A stretch of DNA of 64,000 nucleotides from Microbacterium sp. CBA3102 (GCF_007954505.1 NZ_CP042412.1:124001-188000), one strand, 5' to 3'. Shown: positions 24,643 through 33,869, counted from the stretch's first letter. The notes: generated by a model from the letters alone, not told the origin. Translations and numbers: made by a program.

Positions 24643-26241
24643 CTACTTCGCGGAGATGGCCGCGAGGTCGACCGTCCAGCCTGCCGGCGTGTACGACGCA
24701 CCGACCAGGTTCGAAGTGGCGACGACGATGCCGGCGTTGTTCGCGAGGACCACGAAGGGCGAAGTCTCGTTCATGACCTTCTGCCAGGCGATCATCGCCT
24801 CGGCACGGCCTTCCGGCGTCACCTCGGCGTTCACGGCGTCGCTGGCCTCGACCGCGCGCGGATCTGCCCGCTCCACGGTCCATCCCGCACGGGTCGAGGT
24901 CGAGGCGCCGGGTGCCATGTTGTTCACGAGCGAGTCCGCGGCCGGGTAGTTCAGGCTGTTCGGCGAGAAGTTGATCTCGTTCTTGCCCTCGGACTGCGAC
25001 TGCAGGAAGACGTTGATCGGCTCGGGCTGGAGTTCGATCTCGATGCCTGCCTTCTTCGCGTCCTGCTGCACCTTCGTGACGATGGTGCCGAGGTCGACGC
25101 CACGATAGGTGATCGCCGGGTACACGAGGTTCACCTTCGGTGCGGGGATGCCCGCCTCCTCGAGCAGCGACTTCGCCTTCTCGATGTCCTGCGGCTGCAC
25201 CTCGGACTCGTCGAGCGCGCCGCCGAATGCGGGCGGGACGAGCCCGGCCGCGGCCGTCGCGCCCTCGCCGAAGATCTCGGCGATTCCCGCACCGTCGACG
25301 CTGGCACGCAGCGCCGCGAGGAACGCCGGGTTGGAGGTGATCTCCGAGACGGCGGGATCCTGGTTCACGCTGAGGAAGTAGGAAGTGTCGGCGACCCCGG
25401 AGACCTGGAGGTCGTCGGAGAGCTCGGCCGCCTGTGGACCGGAGAGATCCAGGGCGATCTCGTCTGCCTTGGCGCGCGAGATCGTGAGCTTCTGGTTCTG
25501 CACGTCGACGTTCTGCACGACCACACGCGAGTAGGCCGGGGCGTCGCCCCAGTAGTCCTCGTTCACCTCGAGCACGACCTTCGAACTCGAGTCGTAGCTC
25601 TTGATCTTGTACGGGCCGGAACCGAGGCTGACCTCGTCGAGCTGCGTGCCGATCGTGTCCGCGGAGGCTGCATCGGCCGCGTCGGTCGCGCCGAGCTTCT
25701 CTGCCTCCTCGGCGTTCAGAATGCTCGCCGCGGGCATCGCGAGGACGACCGGGACGTTCGGGTTCGGGGTCGGGCTGGTCACGACGACAGTGTCGTCACC
25801 GTCCGCGGCGAAGGTCAGCCCCTCGACGGTCTGGGAGGAGGACCCCTTGAGGTTCTGCAGGCGCGTGAGGCTGAACACGACATCCTCCGCGGTCACCGCG
25901 GAGCCGTCGGCGAACGTGGCGTCCGGGTTCAACGTGAAGGTCCAGGTCGTGCCGTCGTCGGACTGCGCCCACTCGCTGGCGAGCTCCGGCACGACAGTGG
26001 TGACGTCGGAGCCCTCGTAAGTCACGAGCGTGTCGTACAGCGCGTGCACGATGATGTTGCCGGTCTGTTCGTAGACGAGTCCCGGGTCGAGGGTCTTCAG
26101 CACGAACGAGGTGTCGACCGTGAGGGTCCCACCGCCGCCCGAGGCTGCATTGTTCGATGAAGCTGAACAACCGGCGAGCACGAGTGCGGCGACGGCGAGA
26201 GATGAGGCCAGTGCGAGGGGTTTCGCGAAGGATGAAGTCAT
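24643..26241 (-). CDS. Oligopeptide ABC transporter substrate-binding lipoprotein (DppA/OppA type)
   Basis: This 532-residue SBP family 5 protein has a signal peptide ending in lipobox LAGC with acylated Cys25, then the mature domain with LKTLDPGLVYEQTGNIIVHA near its N-terminus, characteristic of peptide and nickel receptors. It captures the substrate outside the membrane for the permease pair. It is the first gene of the 12-gene catabolic operon; the ATG is preceded by AGGAAG. The ligand could be di- or oligopeptides, opines or similar; the downstream prolidase-like enzyme favours proline-type peptides. Confidence 0.93.
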   Translation of the reverse strand: MTSSFAKPLALASSLAVAALVLAGCSASSNNAASGGGGTLTVDTSFVLKTLDPGLVYEQTGNIIVHALYDTLVTYEGSDVTTVVPELASEWAQSDDGTTWTFTLNPDATFADGSAVTAEDVVFSLTRLQNLKGSSSQTVEGLTFAADGDDTVVVTSPTPNPNVPVVLAMPAASILNAEEAEKLGATDAADAASADTIGTQLDEVSLGSGPYKIKSYDSSSKVVLEVNEDYWGDAPAYSRVVVQNVDVQNQKLTISRAKADEIALDLSGPQAAELSDDLQVSGVADTSYFLSVNQDPAVSEITSNPAFLAALRASVDGAGIAEIFGEGATAAAGLVPPAFGGALDESEVQPQDIEKAKSLLEEAGIPAPKVNLVYPAITYRGVDLGTIVTKVQQDAKKAGIEIELQPEPINVFLQSQSEGKNEINFSPNSLNYPAADSLVNNMAPGASTSTRAGWTVERADPRAVEASDAVNAEVTPEGRAEAMIAWQKVMNETSPFVVLANNAGIVVATSNLVGASYTPAGWTVDLAAISAK

Positions 26242-26323
26242 CGTCGATCTTCCTGTGATCAAGGGGCAGGACGCAGTAGAGTTCTGGGAAGTTGATCCGG
26301 TTGCTCGCGCGTTCGGGGGAACG

Positions 26324-26380
26324 GATTTCAATCTGATCGAGATTTTCAATCCGATTAAAAGATACAATCACATTGAAATC
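26324..26380. promoter_or_regulatory. Repeated GATTTCAAT-type operator in the dppA/xre divergent region, with -10 box for xre
   Basis: GATTTCAATC at 26324-26333 recurs with a one-base insertion at 26341-26351 and in inverted form (ATTGAAATC) at 26372-26380. The stretch is strikingly AT-rich compared with its surroundings. TACAAT at 26363-26368 is a good -10 box for the plus-strand regulator gene and lies between the second and third copies, so occupancy should repress that gene and influence dppA. The adjacent XRE-cupin protein is the likely binder. Confidence 0.6.
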
Positions 26381-26417
26381 GAAGATGCAACAGTCATCCG
26401 TTCGATCGAAAGGATCG

Positions 26418-26963
26418 ATGAATCACGTGCTCGGCGAACGCCTCAAATCCCTCAGGGCCGCGAAGGGTCTCACCCTGCGGCAGCTCTCCGACCTGTCCGG
26501 CCTCTCGGTCAGCATGCTCAGCCAGATCGAGAGCGGCTCGGCCGACCCGAGTCTCGGTTCGCTGCGCAAGCTCGCCCAGGTGTTCGAAGCCTCGATCGCC
26601 ACGCTGTTCAGCGATCCGGATGCCCCCAACGTTTCCGTCAGCCGGCCGGGCGCCCGGCATCGACTCAGCGGATCCGACGCGGGCTTCGTCTACGAGCGCC
26701 TGACCCCGGGACGCGGCGACCTCGAAGTCCTCACCGCCGACATCCCCCCGGGGGCCGCGAGCTCCGCACACCCCTGGGCCCACCCGTCGACCGAGTGCGT
26801 CTTCGTCATCAGCGGGGAACTCACCGTCGAGATCGCGGGGCAGACGTACATCATCGTAGGAAGCGAGTCGATCACCTTCGACTCCCGCCAGCCGCATCGC
26901 TACATGAACGCCAGTGACGCGATGACCTCGATCGTCGTCTCGGTCACTCCGCCATCGCCGTGA
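26418..26963 (+). CDS. XRE-family transcriptional regulator with C-terminal cupin domain
   Basis: This 181-residue regulator has an XRE helix-turn-helix (about residues 4-58, with LRQLSDLSGLSVSMLSQIES), a short linker, and a cupin beta-barrel (about 95-175) with the HPSTECVFVISGELTV motif that usually binds a small-molecule ligand or metal. Such regulators, similar in layout to PuuR and SutR, control amine and amino-acid catabolism. It is divergent from the peptide/imino-acid operon, its probable target. The ATG at 26418 was chosen because GAAAGGA lies upstream; an earlier in-frame ATG at 26373 overlaps the operator. Confidence 0.9.
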   Translation: MNHVLGERLKSLRAAKGLTLRQLSDLSGLSVSMLSQIESGSADPSLGSLRKLAQVFEASIATLFSDPDAPNVSVSRPGARHRLSGSDAGFVYERLTPGRGDLEVLTADIPPGAASSAHPWAHPSTECVFVISGELTVEIAGQTYIIVGSESITFDSRQPHRYMNASDAMTSIVVSVTPPSP

Positions 26964-26994
26964 TATGACCCCGACGCGGCCCACGGCCCGGCAA

Positions 26995-27038
26995 ACGAAG
27001 AAGCCCGCCACCCCGAATGGGGCGGCGGGCTTCTTCGT
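26995..27038. terminator. Bidirectional rho-independent terminator between the XRE gene and rplQ
   Basis: A 20-base arm at 26995-27014 pairs with 27019-27038 around the loop GAAT, with a single A/C mismatch. The stem is AAGAAGCCCGCC-type, so each strand ends in TTCTTCGT. It lies between the convergent XRE gene and rplQ and should terminate both. Confidence 0.85.
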
Positions 27039-27049
27039 GAGCGAAGTGC

Positions 27050-27607
27050 TTACTCGGACTTCTTCTCGACAGCGTCCTCGGCAGCAGCCTCAGCGGCTTC
27101 GCCCTCGGCCTGCGACTCGGCGCCGGCGTCAGCGGCGTCCTCCGCGGGAGCCTCCTCAGCGGGCGTCTCCTCGACGACCTCAGCCGGCTCCTCGACCTTT
27201 TCGGCCTTCGGCGCAGCGGCCTTCTTGGTCGACTTCGCCTTCGGGGTGACGGGCTCGAGGACGAGCTCGATCACGGCCATCGGAGCGTTGTCGCCCTTAC
27301 GGTTGCCGACCTTCGTGATGCGGGTGTAGCCACCCTCACGCTCGGCGACGAGCGGCGCGATCTCGGAGAAAAGGATGTGCACGACTTCCTTGTCACCGAT
27401 GACCGACAGCACGCGACGACGCGCGTGCAGGTCGCCACGCTTGGCGAAGGTGATCAGACGCTCAGCGAGGGGACGAAGGCGCTTCGCCTTGGTCTCGGTC
27501 GTCTTGATCGACTTGTGGGTGTAGAGCGCCGCCGCGAGGTTGGCAAGCATGAGGCGCTCGTGTGCGGGGCCGCCTCCGAGGCGGGGACCCTTAGTGGGCT
27601 TGGGCAT
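27050..27607 (-). CDS. rplQ: 50S ribosomal protein L17
   Basis: L17 lies near the exit of the nascent-peptide tunnel. The conserved core is residues 1-120, beginning [21 protein letters not shown] Glu/Ala-rich acidic tail of about 65 residues extends it to 185, longer than the 116-130 of most bacteria but common in actinobacteria. It follows rpoA by 33 nt and is the last gene of the cluster, ending at a strong bidirectional terminator. Confidence 0.97.
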   Translation of the reverse strand: MPKPTKGPRLGGGPAHERLMLANLAAALYTHKSIKTTETKAKRLRPLAERLITFAKRGDLHARRRVLSVIGDKEVVHILFSEIAPLVAEREGGYTRITKVGNRKGDNAPMAVIELVLEPVTPKAKSTKKAAAPKAEKVEEPAEVVEETPAEEAPAEDAADAGAESQAEGEAAEAAAEDAVEKKSE

Positions 27608-27640
27608 AATCGTCTAACTCCTGGTCAGAAAGGTCGGGTA

Positions 27641-28630
27641 TCAGAAGGACTCGTCTTCGCTGCCGCCGTAGAAGTGGGAGCCGTCGAAACCGGGCACCGA
27701 ATCCTTGAGCGACAGACCGAGCGAGATGAGCTTGTCGCGCACCTCGTCGACCGACTTCTGGCCGAAATTACGGATGTTCATGAGCTGCGTCTCCGACAGG
27801 GCGACGAGCTCAGAAACGGTGTTGATGCCCTCACGCTTCAGGCAGTTGTACGAGCGGACCGACAGGTCGAGGTCCTCGATCGGCATCGACAGCTCGCTGG
27901 AGTTCACAGCCTCCACCGGCGCCGGGCCGATCTCGATGCCCTCGGCCTCGACGTTCAGCTCGCGGGCGAGACCGAACAGCTCGGTGAGCGTCTTGGCAGC
28001 CGAAGCGACAGCGTCGCGGGGGCTGATCGCCGACTTGGTCTCGACGTCCAGGACGAGCTTGTCGAAGTCGGTGCGCTCCCCGGCACGGGTCGCGTCGACG
28101 CGGTAGCTGACCTTGAGGACCGGCGAGTAGATCGAGTCGATCGGGATCTGACCGGCCTCGGCGTACTCGTTGCGGTTCTGCGTCGCGGAGACGTAGCCAC
28201 GGCCACGCTCGATCGTGAGCTCGAGCTCGAACTTGGCGGTGTCGTTGAGCGTCGCGATGACCAGCTCGGGGTTGTGCACCTCGACACCGGCCGGAGCCGA
28301 GATGTCGGCGGCGGTGACTTCGCCCGCTCCGGTCTTGCGCAGGTACGCGGTGATGGGCTCATCGCGCTCCGAGGAGACGACGAGCTGCTTGATGTTGAGG
28401 ATGATCTCGGTGACATCCTCCTTCACGCCGGGGATGGTGCTGAACTCGTGCAGCACGCCGTCGATGCGAACGCTGGTGACAGCAGCACCGGGGATCGACG
28501 ACAGCAGGCTGCGGCGCAGCGCGTTGCCGATCGTGTAACCGAAGCCGGGCTCCAGAGGCTCGATGATGAACCGGCTACGGTTCTCGACGATCTTTTCCTC
28601 GGTCAGTGTGGGACGCTGTGCAATAAGCAC
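27641..28630 (-). CDS. rpoA: DNA-directed RNA polymerase subunit alpha
   Basis: This 329-residue alpha subunit nucleates polymerase assembly. The N-terminal dimerisation domain has [20 protein letters not shown]; the C-terminal domain (about 250-315) with [16 protein letters not shown] and [13 protein letters not shown] contacts UP elements and activators. The start is GTG at 28628-28630 with AAAGGA upstream. A 133-bp gap with a strong hairpin separates it from rpsK; the rpsD gene that occupies this position in many actinobacteria is absent. Confidence 0.98.
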   Translation of the reverse strand: MLIAQRPTLTEEKIVENRSRFIIEPLEPGFGYTIGNALRRSLLSSIPGAAVTSVRIDGVLHEFSTIPGVKEDVTEIILNIKQLVVSSERDEPITAYLRKTGAGEVTAADISAPAGVEVHNPELVIATLNDTAKFELELTIERGRGYVSATQNRNEYAEAGQIPIDSIYSPVLKVSYRVDATRAGERTDFDKLVLDVETKSAISPRDAVASAAKTLTELFGLARELNVEAEGIEIGPAPVEAVNSSELSMPIEDLDLSVRSYNCLKREGINTVSELVALSETQLMNIRNFGQKSVDEVRDKLISLGLSLKDSVPGFDGSHFYGGSEDESF

Positions 28631-28719
28631 TCTGTGTTCCTTTCGATCACATGCCCGCTATATGACATGTGGTGGGGTGAGGTCTTGAGTTGTGGAAGTC
28701 GATGCCCGTACGCGGGCGT

Positions 28720-28754
28720 CGAGCCGCTCGGACCATGGAGGGCCGAGCGGCTCG
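28720..28754 (-). promoter_or_regulatory. Intercistronic stem-loop between rpsK and rpoA
   Basis: CGAGCCGCTCGG at 28720-28731 pairs perfectly with 28743-28754 around an 11-nt loop, beginning nine bases after the rpsK stop. It may be an attenuator or processing site that sets rpoA-rplQ expression apart from the ribosomal genes upstream. Confidence 0.55.
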
Positions 28755-28763
28755 AAGCGCGTA

Positions 28764-29162
28764 TCAGACGCGGCGACGCTTCGGCGGGCGGCAACCGTTG
28801 TGCGCCTGCGGAGTGACGTCCTGGATCGAACCCACCTCGAGGCCGGCGGCCTGCAGCGAGCGGATCGCCGTCTCGCGGCCGGAGCCCGGACCCTTCACGA
28901 GGACGTCGACCTTCTTGACACCGTGCTCCGCGGCCTGACGGGCTGCGGACTCGGCTGCCATGCCGGCGGCGTACGGGGTCGACTTGCGGGAGCCCTTGAA
29001 GCCCACGCCACCCGACGATGCCCAGGCGATGACGGCGCCGGACGGGTCGGTGATCGAAACGATGGTGTTGTTGAACGTCGACTTGATGTGGGCCTGGCCC
29101 AGCGCGATGTTCTTCTTTTCCTTGCGGCGCGGCTTGCGCGCGGCGGCCTTGGGTGCAGCCAT
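28764..29162 (-). CDS. rpsK: 30S ribosomal protein S11
   Basis: S11 lies on the 30S platform and shapes the Shine-Dalgarno cleft. This 132-residue protein has the conserved [15 protein letters not shown] and ends with [10 protein letters not shown]. It follows rpsM by 31 nt in the alpha block. Confidence 0.98.
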   Translation of the reverse strand: MAAPKAAARKPRRKEKKNIALGQAHIKSTFNNTIVSITDPSGAVIAWASSGGVGFKGSRKSTPYAAGMAAESAARQAAEHGVKKVDVLVKGPGSGRETAIRSLQAAGLEVGSIQDVTPQAHNGCRPPKRRRV

Positions 29163-29193
29163 GAAAATGTTCTCCTAGTCCCTGGGGCCGCGC

Positions 29194-29568
<375 letters not shown>

Positions 29569-29600
29569 GCGGTTCTCCTGGGTGTTGTGGAGGTGTGGGA

Positions 29601-29660
29601 CAGGATCGGTGCCCGGGCCTCCGCCCGAGGTGTCCCCCGCTTCCGCGGGTTCTGATCCTG
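29601..29660 (-). promoter_or_regulatory. Predicted three-way RNA structure in the rpmJ-rpsM gap
   Basis: CAGGATC (29601-29607) pairs with GATCCTG (29654-29660), enclosing two perfect tetraloop hairpins: CGGGC/GCCCG (29614-29627) and CCCGC/GCGGG (29636-29649). The element sits just upstream of rpsM, the place where other bacteria have an autoregulatory alpha-operon leader. Confidence 0.5.
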
Positions 29661-29716
29661 CCGTCGTGTGTGTTCAGTTGTGAGATGTGCGTGAGCGATG
29701 CCGCACAGCGAGGGAC

Positions 29717-29833
29717 TCAGCCCTGGCGCTGCTTGTGACGCGGGTTGCTCTTGCAGATCACCATGACGCGGCCGTGACGGCGGATCACCTTGCAGTGATC
29801 GCAGATGGGCTTGACGCTGGGGTTGACCTTCAT
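29717..29833 (-). CDS. rpmJ: 50S ribosomal protein L36
   Basis: L36 is a 38-residue zinc-binding protein of the large subunit. Zn ligands Cys11, Cys14, Cys27 and His33 are all present ([14 protein letters not shown]), so this is the zinc-containing C+ type. It begins [10 protein letters not shown] and ends KQRQG. It lies between infA and rpsM, its usual neighbours. Confidence 0.97.
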   Translation of the reverse strand: MKVNPSVKPICDHCKVIRRHGRVMVICKSNPRHKQRQG

Positions 29834-29897
29834 GATGTTTCCTGTTCGCTGTCTTCGTACCGCCCCGGACAGGGGCAGGCCGTTACTTCTCGACCGA

Positions 29898-30119
29898 TCA
29901 GCGGTAGCGGTAGACGATACGGCCGCGGGTCAGGTCGTAGGGGCTGAGCTCCACGACCACACGGTCCTCGGGGATGATACGGATGTAGTTCTGCCGCATC
30001 TTGCCGGAGATCGTTGCAAGGACCTTGTGTCCGTTGCTGAGCTCAACGCGGAACATCGCGTTGGGCAGAGCCTCGGAGATCACGCCCTCGATCTCGATGA
30101 CACCGTCTTTCTTAGCCAT
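29898..30119 (-). CDS. infA: Translation initiation factor IF-1
   Basis: IF-1 is a 73-residue S1/OB-fold protein that occupies the ribosomal A site during initiation. The ATG at 30117-30119 gives [20 protein letters not shown], the standard N-terminus, and the C-terminus is [11 protein letters not shown]. It is the first gene after a promoter-like sequence at 30225-30253 and probably starts the infA-rpmJ-rpsM-rpsK-rpoA-rplQ unit. Confidence 0.98.
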   Translation of the reverse strand: MAKKDGVIEIEGVISEALPNAMFRVELSNGHKVLATISGKMRQNYIRIIPEDRVVVELSPYDLTRGRIVYRYR

Positions 30120-30224
30120 AGCCTCGCTGACGCTTCTGCAGATCGGTCGATCTGCGGTGGGTGAATGGGTTGTGGTGCTGCACCGACGGACACGCCGAAT
30201 CAAGGCACAAAGCACCAAAGATCT

Positions 30225-30253
30225 ATGTTAGACGCTCGATTACCATCCGGCAA
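30225..30253 (-). promoter_or_regulatory. Predicted infA promoter
   Basis: On the minus strand TTGCCG (30248-30253), a 17-bp spacer and TAACAT (30225-30230) resemble a housekeeping sigma promoter. The expected transcript start is about 100 nt upstream of infA, and the DsbA-like gene ends just upstream. Confidence 0.5.
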
Positions 30254-30283
30254 CTCGGGCGTCCGGGGCGCGAAGCCGACCGG

Positions 30284-30949
30284 TCAGCCGATCAGCTGCT
30301 CCATCTTGGAGATGTCCCCGGCCTGGAGGTCGAGACGCTCGCCGTTGACCTCGATGGTCGGCGTCCCGCCGATCTCGTGGGCCTTCGCCTGCGCCGCACC
30401 GAACTTGCGGTACGTCTCGTCGGTGATGCACGAGACCGCGTCATCCGCACCGACCTGTGTCGCGAAGCCGGCGATCTGGTCGTTCGTGAGACCGGAGGAG
30501 TTCTCCGCCGGCTGGTTCTCGAACAGCGTCTTCGCGAAATCGAGGTACAGGTCAGGGTTCGACTCCGCGACGCAGAAGGCCGCACCGGCAGAGCGCGACG
30601 AGAAGTCCGTTCCCTGCGAATAGCGGTCGAGGATCGCGATCGGGTGGTACTCGAGCGTGATGCGCCCGTCTGCCGCAGCCGCCTCCAGCTGCTCTCCGTA
30701 CTGATCCTCGAAGCTCTTGCAGATGGGGCACTGGAAGTCCAGGAACACCGCGACGGTGTCTTCACCGTCCCCGAAGGAGATCGCGCCCGTCTCCGGGTCG
30801 AACGTGTCGTTGGCACTGGGTGCGGCACCGGGCGAGGTCGCCTGGTTGTTGAGGAACACCACGAGTCCACCGATCGCCACCAGCACCACGACCACGGCGA
30901 TGGAGACGCCGATCGCGAACCAGTTGGTGTTGCTCTTCGCCGCTGCCAT
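30284..30949 (-). CDS. Membrane-anchored DsbA-like thioredoxin-fold protein
   Basis: This 221-residue protein has a single N-terminal membrane anchor (residues 11-33) and an extracytoplasmic DsbA-type domain with the redox pair Cys74-Pro-Ile-Cys77 in FLDFQCPICKSF and the cis-Pro loop GGTPTIEVNG. It probably oxidises or isomerises disulfides in exported proteins. Two further cysteines (FCVAES and VSCIT) may form a structural disulfide, as in mycobacterial relatives. Its ATG overlaps the map stop (TAATG), so it is expressed with secY-adk-map. Confidence 0.9.
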   Translation of the reverse strand: MAAAKSNTNWFAIGVSIAVVVVLVAIGGLVVFLNNQATSPGAAPSANDTFDPETGAISFGDGEDTVAVFLDFQCPICKSFEDQYGEQLEAAAADGRITLEYHPIAILDRYSQGTDFSSRSAGAAFCVAESNPDLYLDFAKTLFENQPAENSSGLTNDQIAGFATQVGADDAVSCITDETYRKFGAAQAKAHEIGGTPTIEVNGERLDLQAGDISKMEQLIG

Positions 30950-31800
30950 TACTTTCCGATCTCTCGAGGCTCGACCCCGAACGGGGCGAGTCCGGCTCTT
31001 CCACCATCGGGCGCGGTCAGCACCCAGATACCTCCATCATGCAGGGCGACGCTATGTTCCCAATGGGAGCCATCGGTTCCGTCGACGGTCGTGACGGTCC
31101 AGTCATCCTCTTCGATGAAGGTCGCTTCTCCGCCCGCGGTGACCATCGGCTCGATCGCCAGCACGAGTCCCGGTTTGACGTCTTCCCCGCGATCAGGTGT
31201 GCGGTAGTTGAAGACGCTGGGGGCCTCGTGCATCTTGCGGCCGATGCCGTGACCGACGTACTCGCGAAGGATGCCGTACGGCTCACCGGAGACCGCGGAA
31301 GGGCCCTGCGCCTCGATGTACCCCTGGATGGCCGCACCGATCTCATCGATCGACGACGCGGATGCCATGGCGGCGATTCCGGCCCACATCGAGCCCTCCG
31401 TGACGCGCGAGAGCTCCTCGCGCTGGGCGACCAGTTCGGGCCGCTCCGGATCGGGCACCACGACGGTGATGGCACTGTCGCCGTTCCATCCCTGGAACTG
31501 CGCACCGCAGTCGACGGAGACGATGTCCCCCGGCTGCAGCACCCGCTCCCCCGGGATGCCGTGGACGACCTGCTCATTCACCGAGATGCAGGTGGTGTGG
31601 TGGTAGCCGCGCACGAGTTGGAAGTTGGACTCCGCACCGCGTGACAAGATCGCGCGGTTCGCGACGGTGTCGAGCTCCAGCGTGGTGACGCCGGCCTTGA
31701 TCATCGGGCGGACGGCGTCCAGTGCTGCGGCGGTGATGAGCCCGGGCTCGACCATGGCTCGCAGTTGAGCCGGGGTCTTGTAGATCGACCGGCGGAACAT
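30949..31800 (-). CDS. map: Methionine aminopeptidase, type I
   Basis: Map removes the initiator methionine from nascent proteins. This 283-residue enzyme shows the five metal ligands: Asp in SVDCGAQ, Asp in GWNGDSAI, His in GHGIGRKMHE, Glu in AIEPMV and Glu in WEHSVAL. The ATG at 31798-31800 is one base after the adk stop. Length fits the type I actinobacterial form without a zinc-finger extension. Confidence 0.96.
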   Translation of the reverse strand: MFRRSIYKTPAQLRAMVEPGLITAAALDAVRPMIKAGVTTLELDTVANRAILSRGAESNFQLVRGYHHTTCISVNEQVVHGIPGERVLQPGDIVSVDCGAQFQGWNGDSAITVVVPDPERPELVAQREELSRVTEGSMWAGIAAMASASSIDEIGAAIQGYIEAQGPSAVSGEPYGILREYVGHGIGRKMHEAPSVFNYRTPDRGEDVKPGLVLAIEPMVTAGGEATFIEEDDWTVTTVDGTDGSHWEHSVALHDGGIWVLTAPDGGRAGLAPFGVEPREIGK

Positions 31801-31801
31801 C

Positions 31802-32407
31802 TCAGGAGGCGGAGGCCGCGAGACGCAGACCGCGCGCGGCCAGAGCATCCGCGATGCGCTCGGTGATCTCGTCGAGGGAGCCGACACCGTCGATGCGGTC
31901 GACGATGCCCTTGGCGCCGTAGACCTCGAGGATCGGCGCGGTCTCGCGCTCGTAGATGTCGAGGCGGTGGCCGATGGCCTCCGGGGTGTCATCCGAACGT
32001 CCCTGCTCGGTCGCGCGCAGGGACAGACGCGACAGGCTCTCCTCGCGCGGCACGTCGAGGAGGATGACGGCGTCGAGGGCCTCCCCCCGCTCCGCGAGGA
32101 ACGACTCCAGGTGAGCGACCTGCGCGGTGTTGCGCGGGTACCCGTCGAGCAGGAAGCCCTGCGCGGCGTCGGGCTGCGAAAGCCGGTCGCGCACGATCTC
32201 GCTCGTCAGCTCGTCCGGAACGAGGTCGCCCTTGTCGAGGATCGCCGTGACCTGCTGGCCGAGGGGCGTGCCCTCCTTGGTGTTCGCGCGGAAGATGTCA
32301 CCGGTCGACACGACCGGGATGCCGTAGGACTCGGCGATGCGCACGCCCTGCGTGCCCTTTCCGGAGCCCTGCGGACCGACGATGAGAAGACGTGCGGATG
32401 CTGTCAT
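31802..32407 (-). CDS. adk: Adenylate kinase
   Basis: Adk interconverts ATP + AMP and 2 ADP. This 201-residue enzyme has the P-loop GPQGSGKGTQ at 11-20, the AMP-binding STGDIFRAN and LLDGYPRN segments, and the short LID form (RATEQGRSDD) rather than the long zinc LID. It overlaps the secY stop by four bases (ATGA), the classic secY-adk-map order. Confidence 0.97.
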   Translation of the reverse strand: MTASARLLIVGPQGSGKGTQGVRIAESYGIPVVSTGDIFRANTKEGTPLGQQVTAILDKGDLVPDELTSEIVRDRLSQPDAAQGFLLDGYPRNTAQVAHLESFLAERGEALDAVILLDVPREESLSRLSLRATEQGRSDDTPEAIGHRLDIYERETAPILEVYGAKGIVDRIDGVGSLDEITERIADALAARGLRLAASAS

Positions 32408-33726
32408 CGGAGAAGCCCTTCATAGTGACGCTGCTGGAGCTGCGCATCGATCTGCTTGACCGTCTCGAGACCGACACCGACGATGATCAGGATCGACGCG
32501 CCACCGAACGGGAAGTTCTGGTTGGCGCCGACCGTGGCCAGCGCGATCAGCGGGATGAGCGCGATGAGACCGAGGTACAGCGAGCCGGGAAGCGTGATGC
32601 GGGTGAGCACGTAGTCGAGGTACTCGGCCGTGGGACGCCCTGCACGGATGCCCGGGATGAAGCCGCCGTACTTCTTCATGTTGTCCGCGACCTCGACCGG
32701 GTTGAACGTGATCGCCACGTAGAAGTAGGTGAAGCCGATGATCAGCAGGAAGTACGCGGCCATGTAGACCGGGCTGTTGCCCGTCGTGAAGTTCGCGCTG
32801 ATCCACGAGACCCAGGCGGGCGGCGTCGAGCCGTCCTGTGGGGTGTTGAACTGAGCGATGAGCGCAGGGATGTACAGCAGCGACGACGCGAAGATCACGG
32901 GGATCACACCCGCCATGTTGACCTTGATCGGGATGTAGGTGTTCGTCCCGCCGTAGGTACGGCGACCGACCATGCGCTTGGCGTACTGGACGGGGATCCT
33001 TCGCTGGGATTGCTCGACGAAGACGACGAGCCCCATCACGACGATTCCGACGAGCAGCACCAGGAGGAAGACCTCGAAGCCCTTGGTCTGCCAGATGAGC
33101 CCCATGGCGCCGGGGAACGTCGCGGCGATCGAGGTGAAGATGAGCAGGGACATGCCGTTGCCGATGCCGCGCTCGGTGACGAGCTCGGCGAACCACATGA
33201 TCAGACCGGTACCGGCCGTCATCGCCATGATGATGAGCAGCTGCGCCCACCACACGTCGTTGGTCAGGAGCTGCTGGCAGGCCGCGAGATCTGTCGTCCC
33301 GAAGAGCTGACCGCTGCGCGCGACCGTGACGAGGGTCGTCGACTGGAGCAGCGCGAGAGCGATCGTGAGGTAGCGCGTGTACTGGGTCAGGCGGGCCTGA
33401 CCGGCCTGACCTTCCTTGTGCAGCGCCTCGAAGTGCGGGATGACCACGCGCAGGAGCTGCGTGATGATCGTCGCGGTGATGTACGGCATGACGCCGAGCG
33501 CGAAGATCGACAGCTGCAGCAGCGCGCCACCGGAGAAGAGGTTGACCAGTCCGAGCAGACCATCGGTGCCCGCGTTGGCGGCGAGACACTCTTCGACGTT
33601 CGGGAAGTTCACGAACGGTGCCGGGACGTTGGAGCCGAGCCGGTAGATCGCGATGATGGCGAGGGTGAAACCGATCTTCCGACGCAGGTCGGGGGTGCGG
33701 AAGATCCGCGCGATGGCGCTAAACAA
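32404..33726 (-). CDS. secY: Protein translocase subunit SecY (TTG start)
   Basis: SecY is the channel of the general secretion pathway. This 440-residue protein has ten TM segments, beginning FSAIARIFRTPDLRRKIGFT. The start is TTG at 33724-33726, preceded at seven bases by AGGAGG. This is the only start that gives the usual length and N-terminus; no ATG lies nearby. The rare start with an excellent ribosome site may set a low, fixed level of the channel. A GC-rich hairpin separates it from rplO. Confidence 0.97.
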   Translation of the reverse strand: MFSAIARIFRTPDLRRKIGFTLAIIAIYRLGSNVPAPFVNFPNVEECLAANAGTDGLLGLVNLFSGGALLQLSIFALGVMPYITATIITQLLRVVIPHFEALHKEGQAGQARLTQYTRYLTIALALLQSTTLVTVARSGQLFGTTDLAACQQLLTNDVWWAQLLIIMAMTAGTGLIMWFAELVTERGIGNGMSLLIFTSIAATFPGAMGLIWQTKGFEVFLLVLLVGIVVMGLVVFVEQSQRRIPVQYAKRMVGRRTYGGTNTYIPIKVNMAGVIPVIFASSLLYIPALIAQFNTPQDGSTPPAWVSWISANFTTGNSPVYMAAYFLLIIGFTYFYVAITFNPVEVADNMKKYGGFIPGIRAGRPTAEYLDYVLTRITLPGSLYLGLIALIPLIALATVGANQNFPFGGASILIIVGVGLETVKQIDAQLQQRHYEGLLR

Positions 33727-33869
33727 GGACGTTCCTCCTGAAAAGGTTGCCGATTCCCGAAGGACGGCTGAAAGACCAGGGTAACGCAAACCGGGCTTCC
33801 CGGAATTCGCCACCGATACCAGGCCCGCCGGATGCGGCCCCAGAGCGAGGTCTCGGAGTGTGAAACCAC

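Noticed and set aside
33724-33813. A longer SecY starting upstream of the TTG at 33726
   Set aside because: It would add residues not seen in SecY and ignore the ideal AGGAGG before the TTG.
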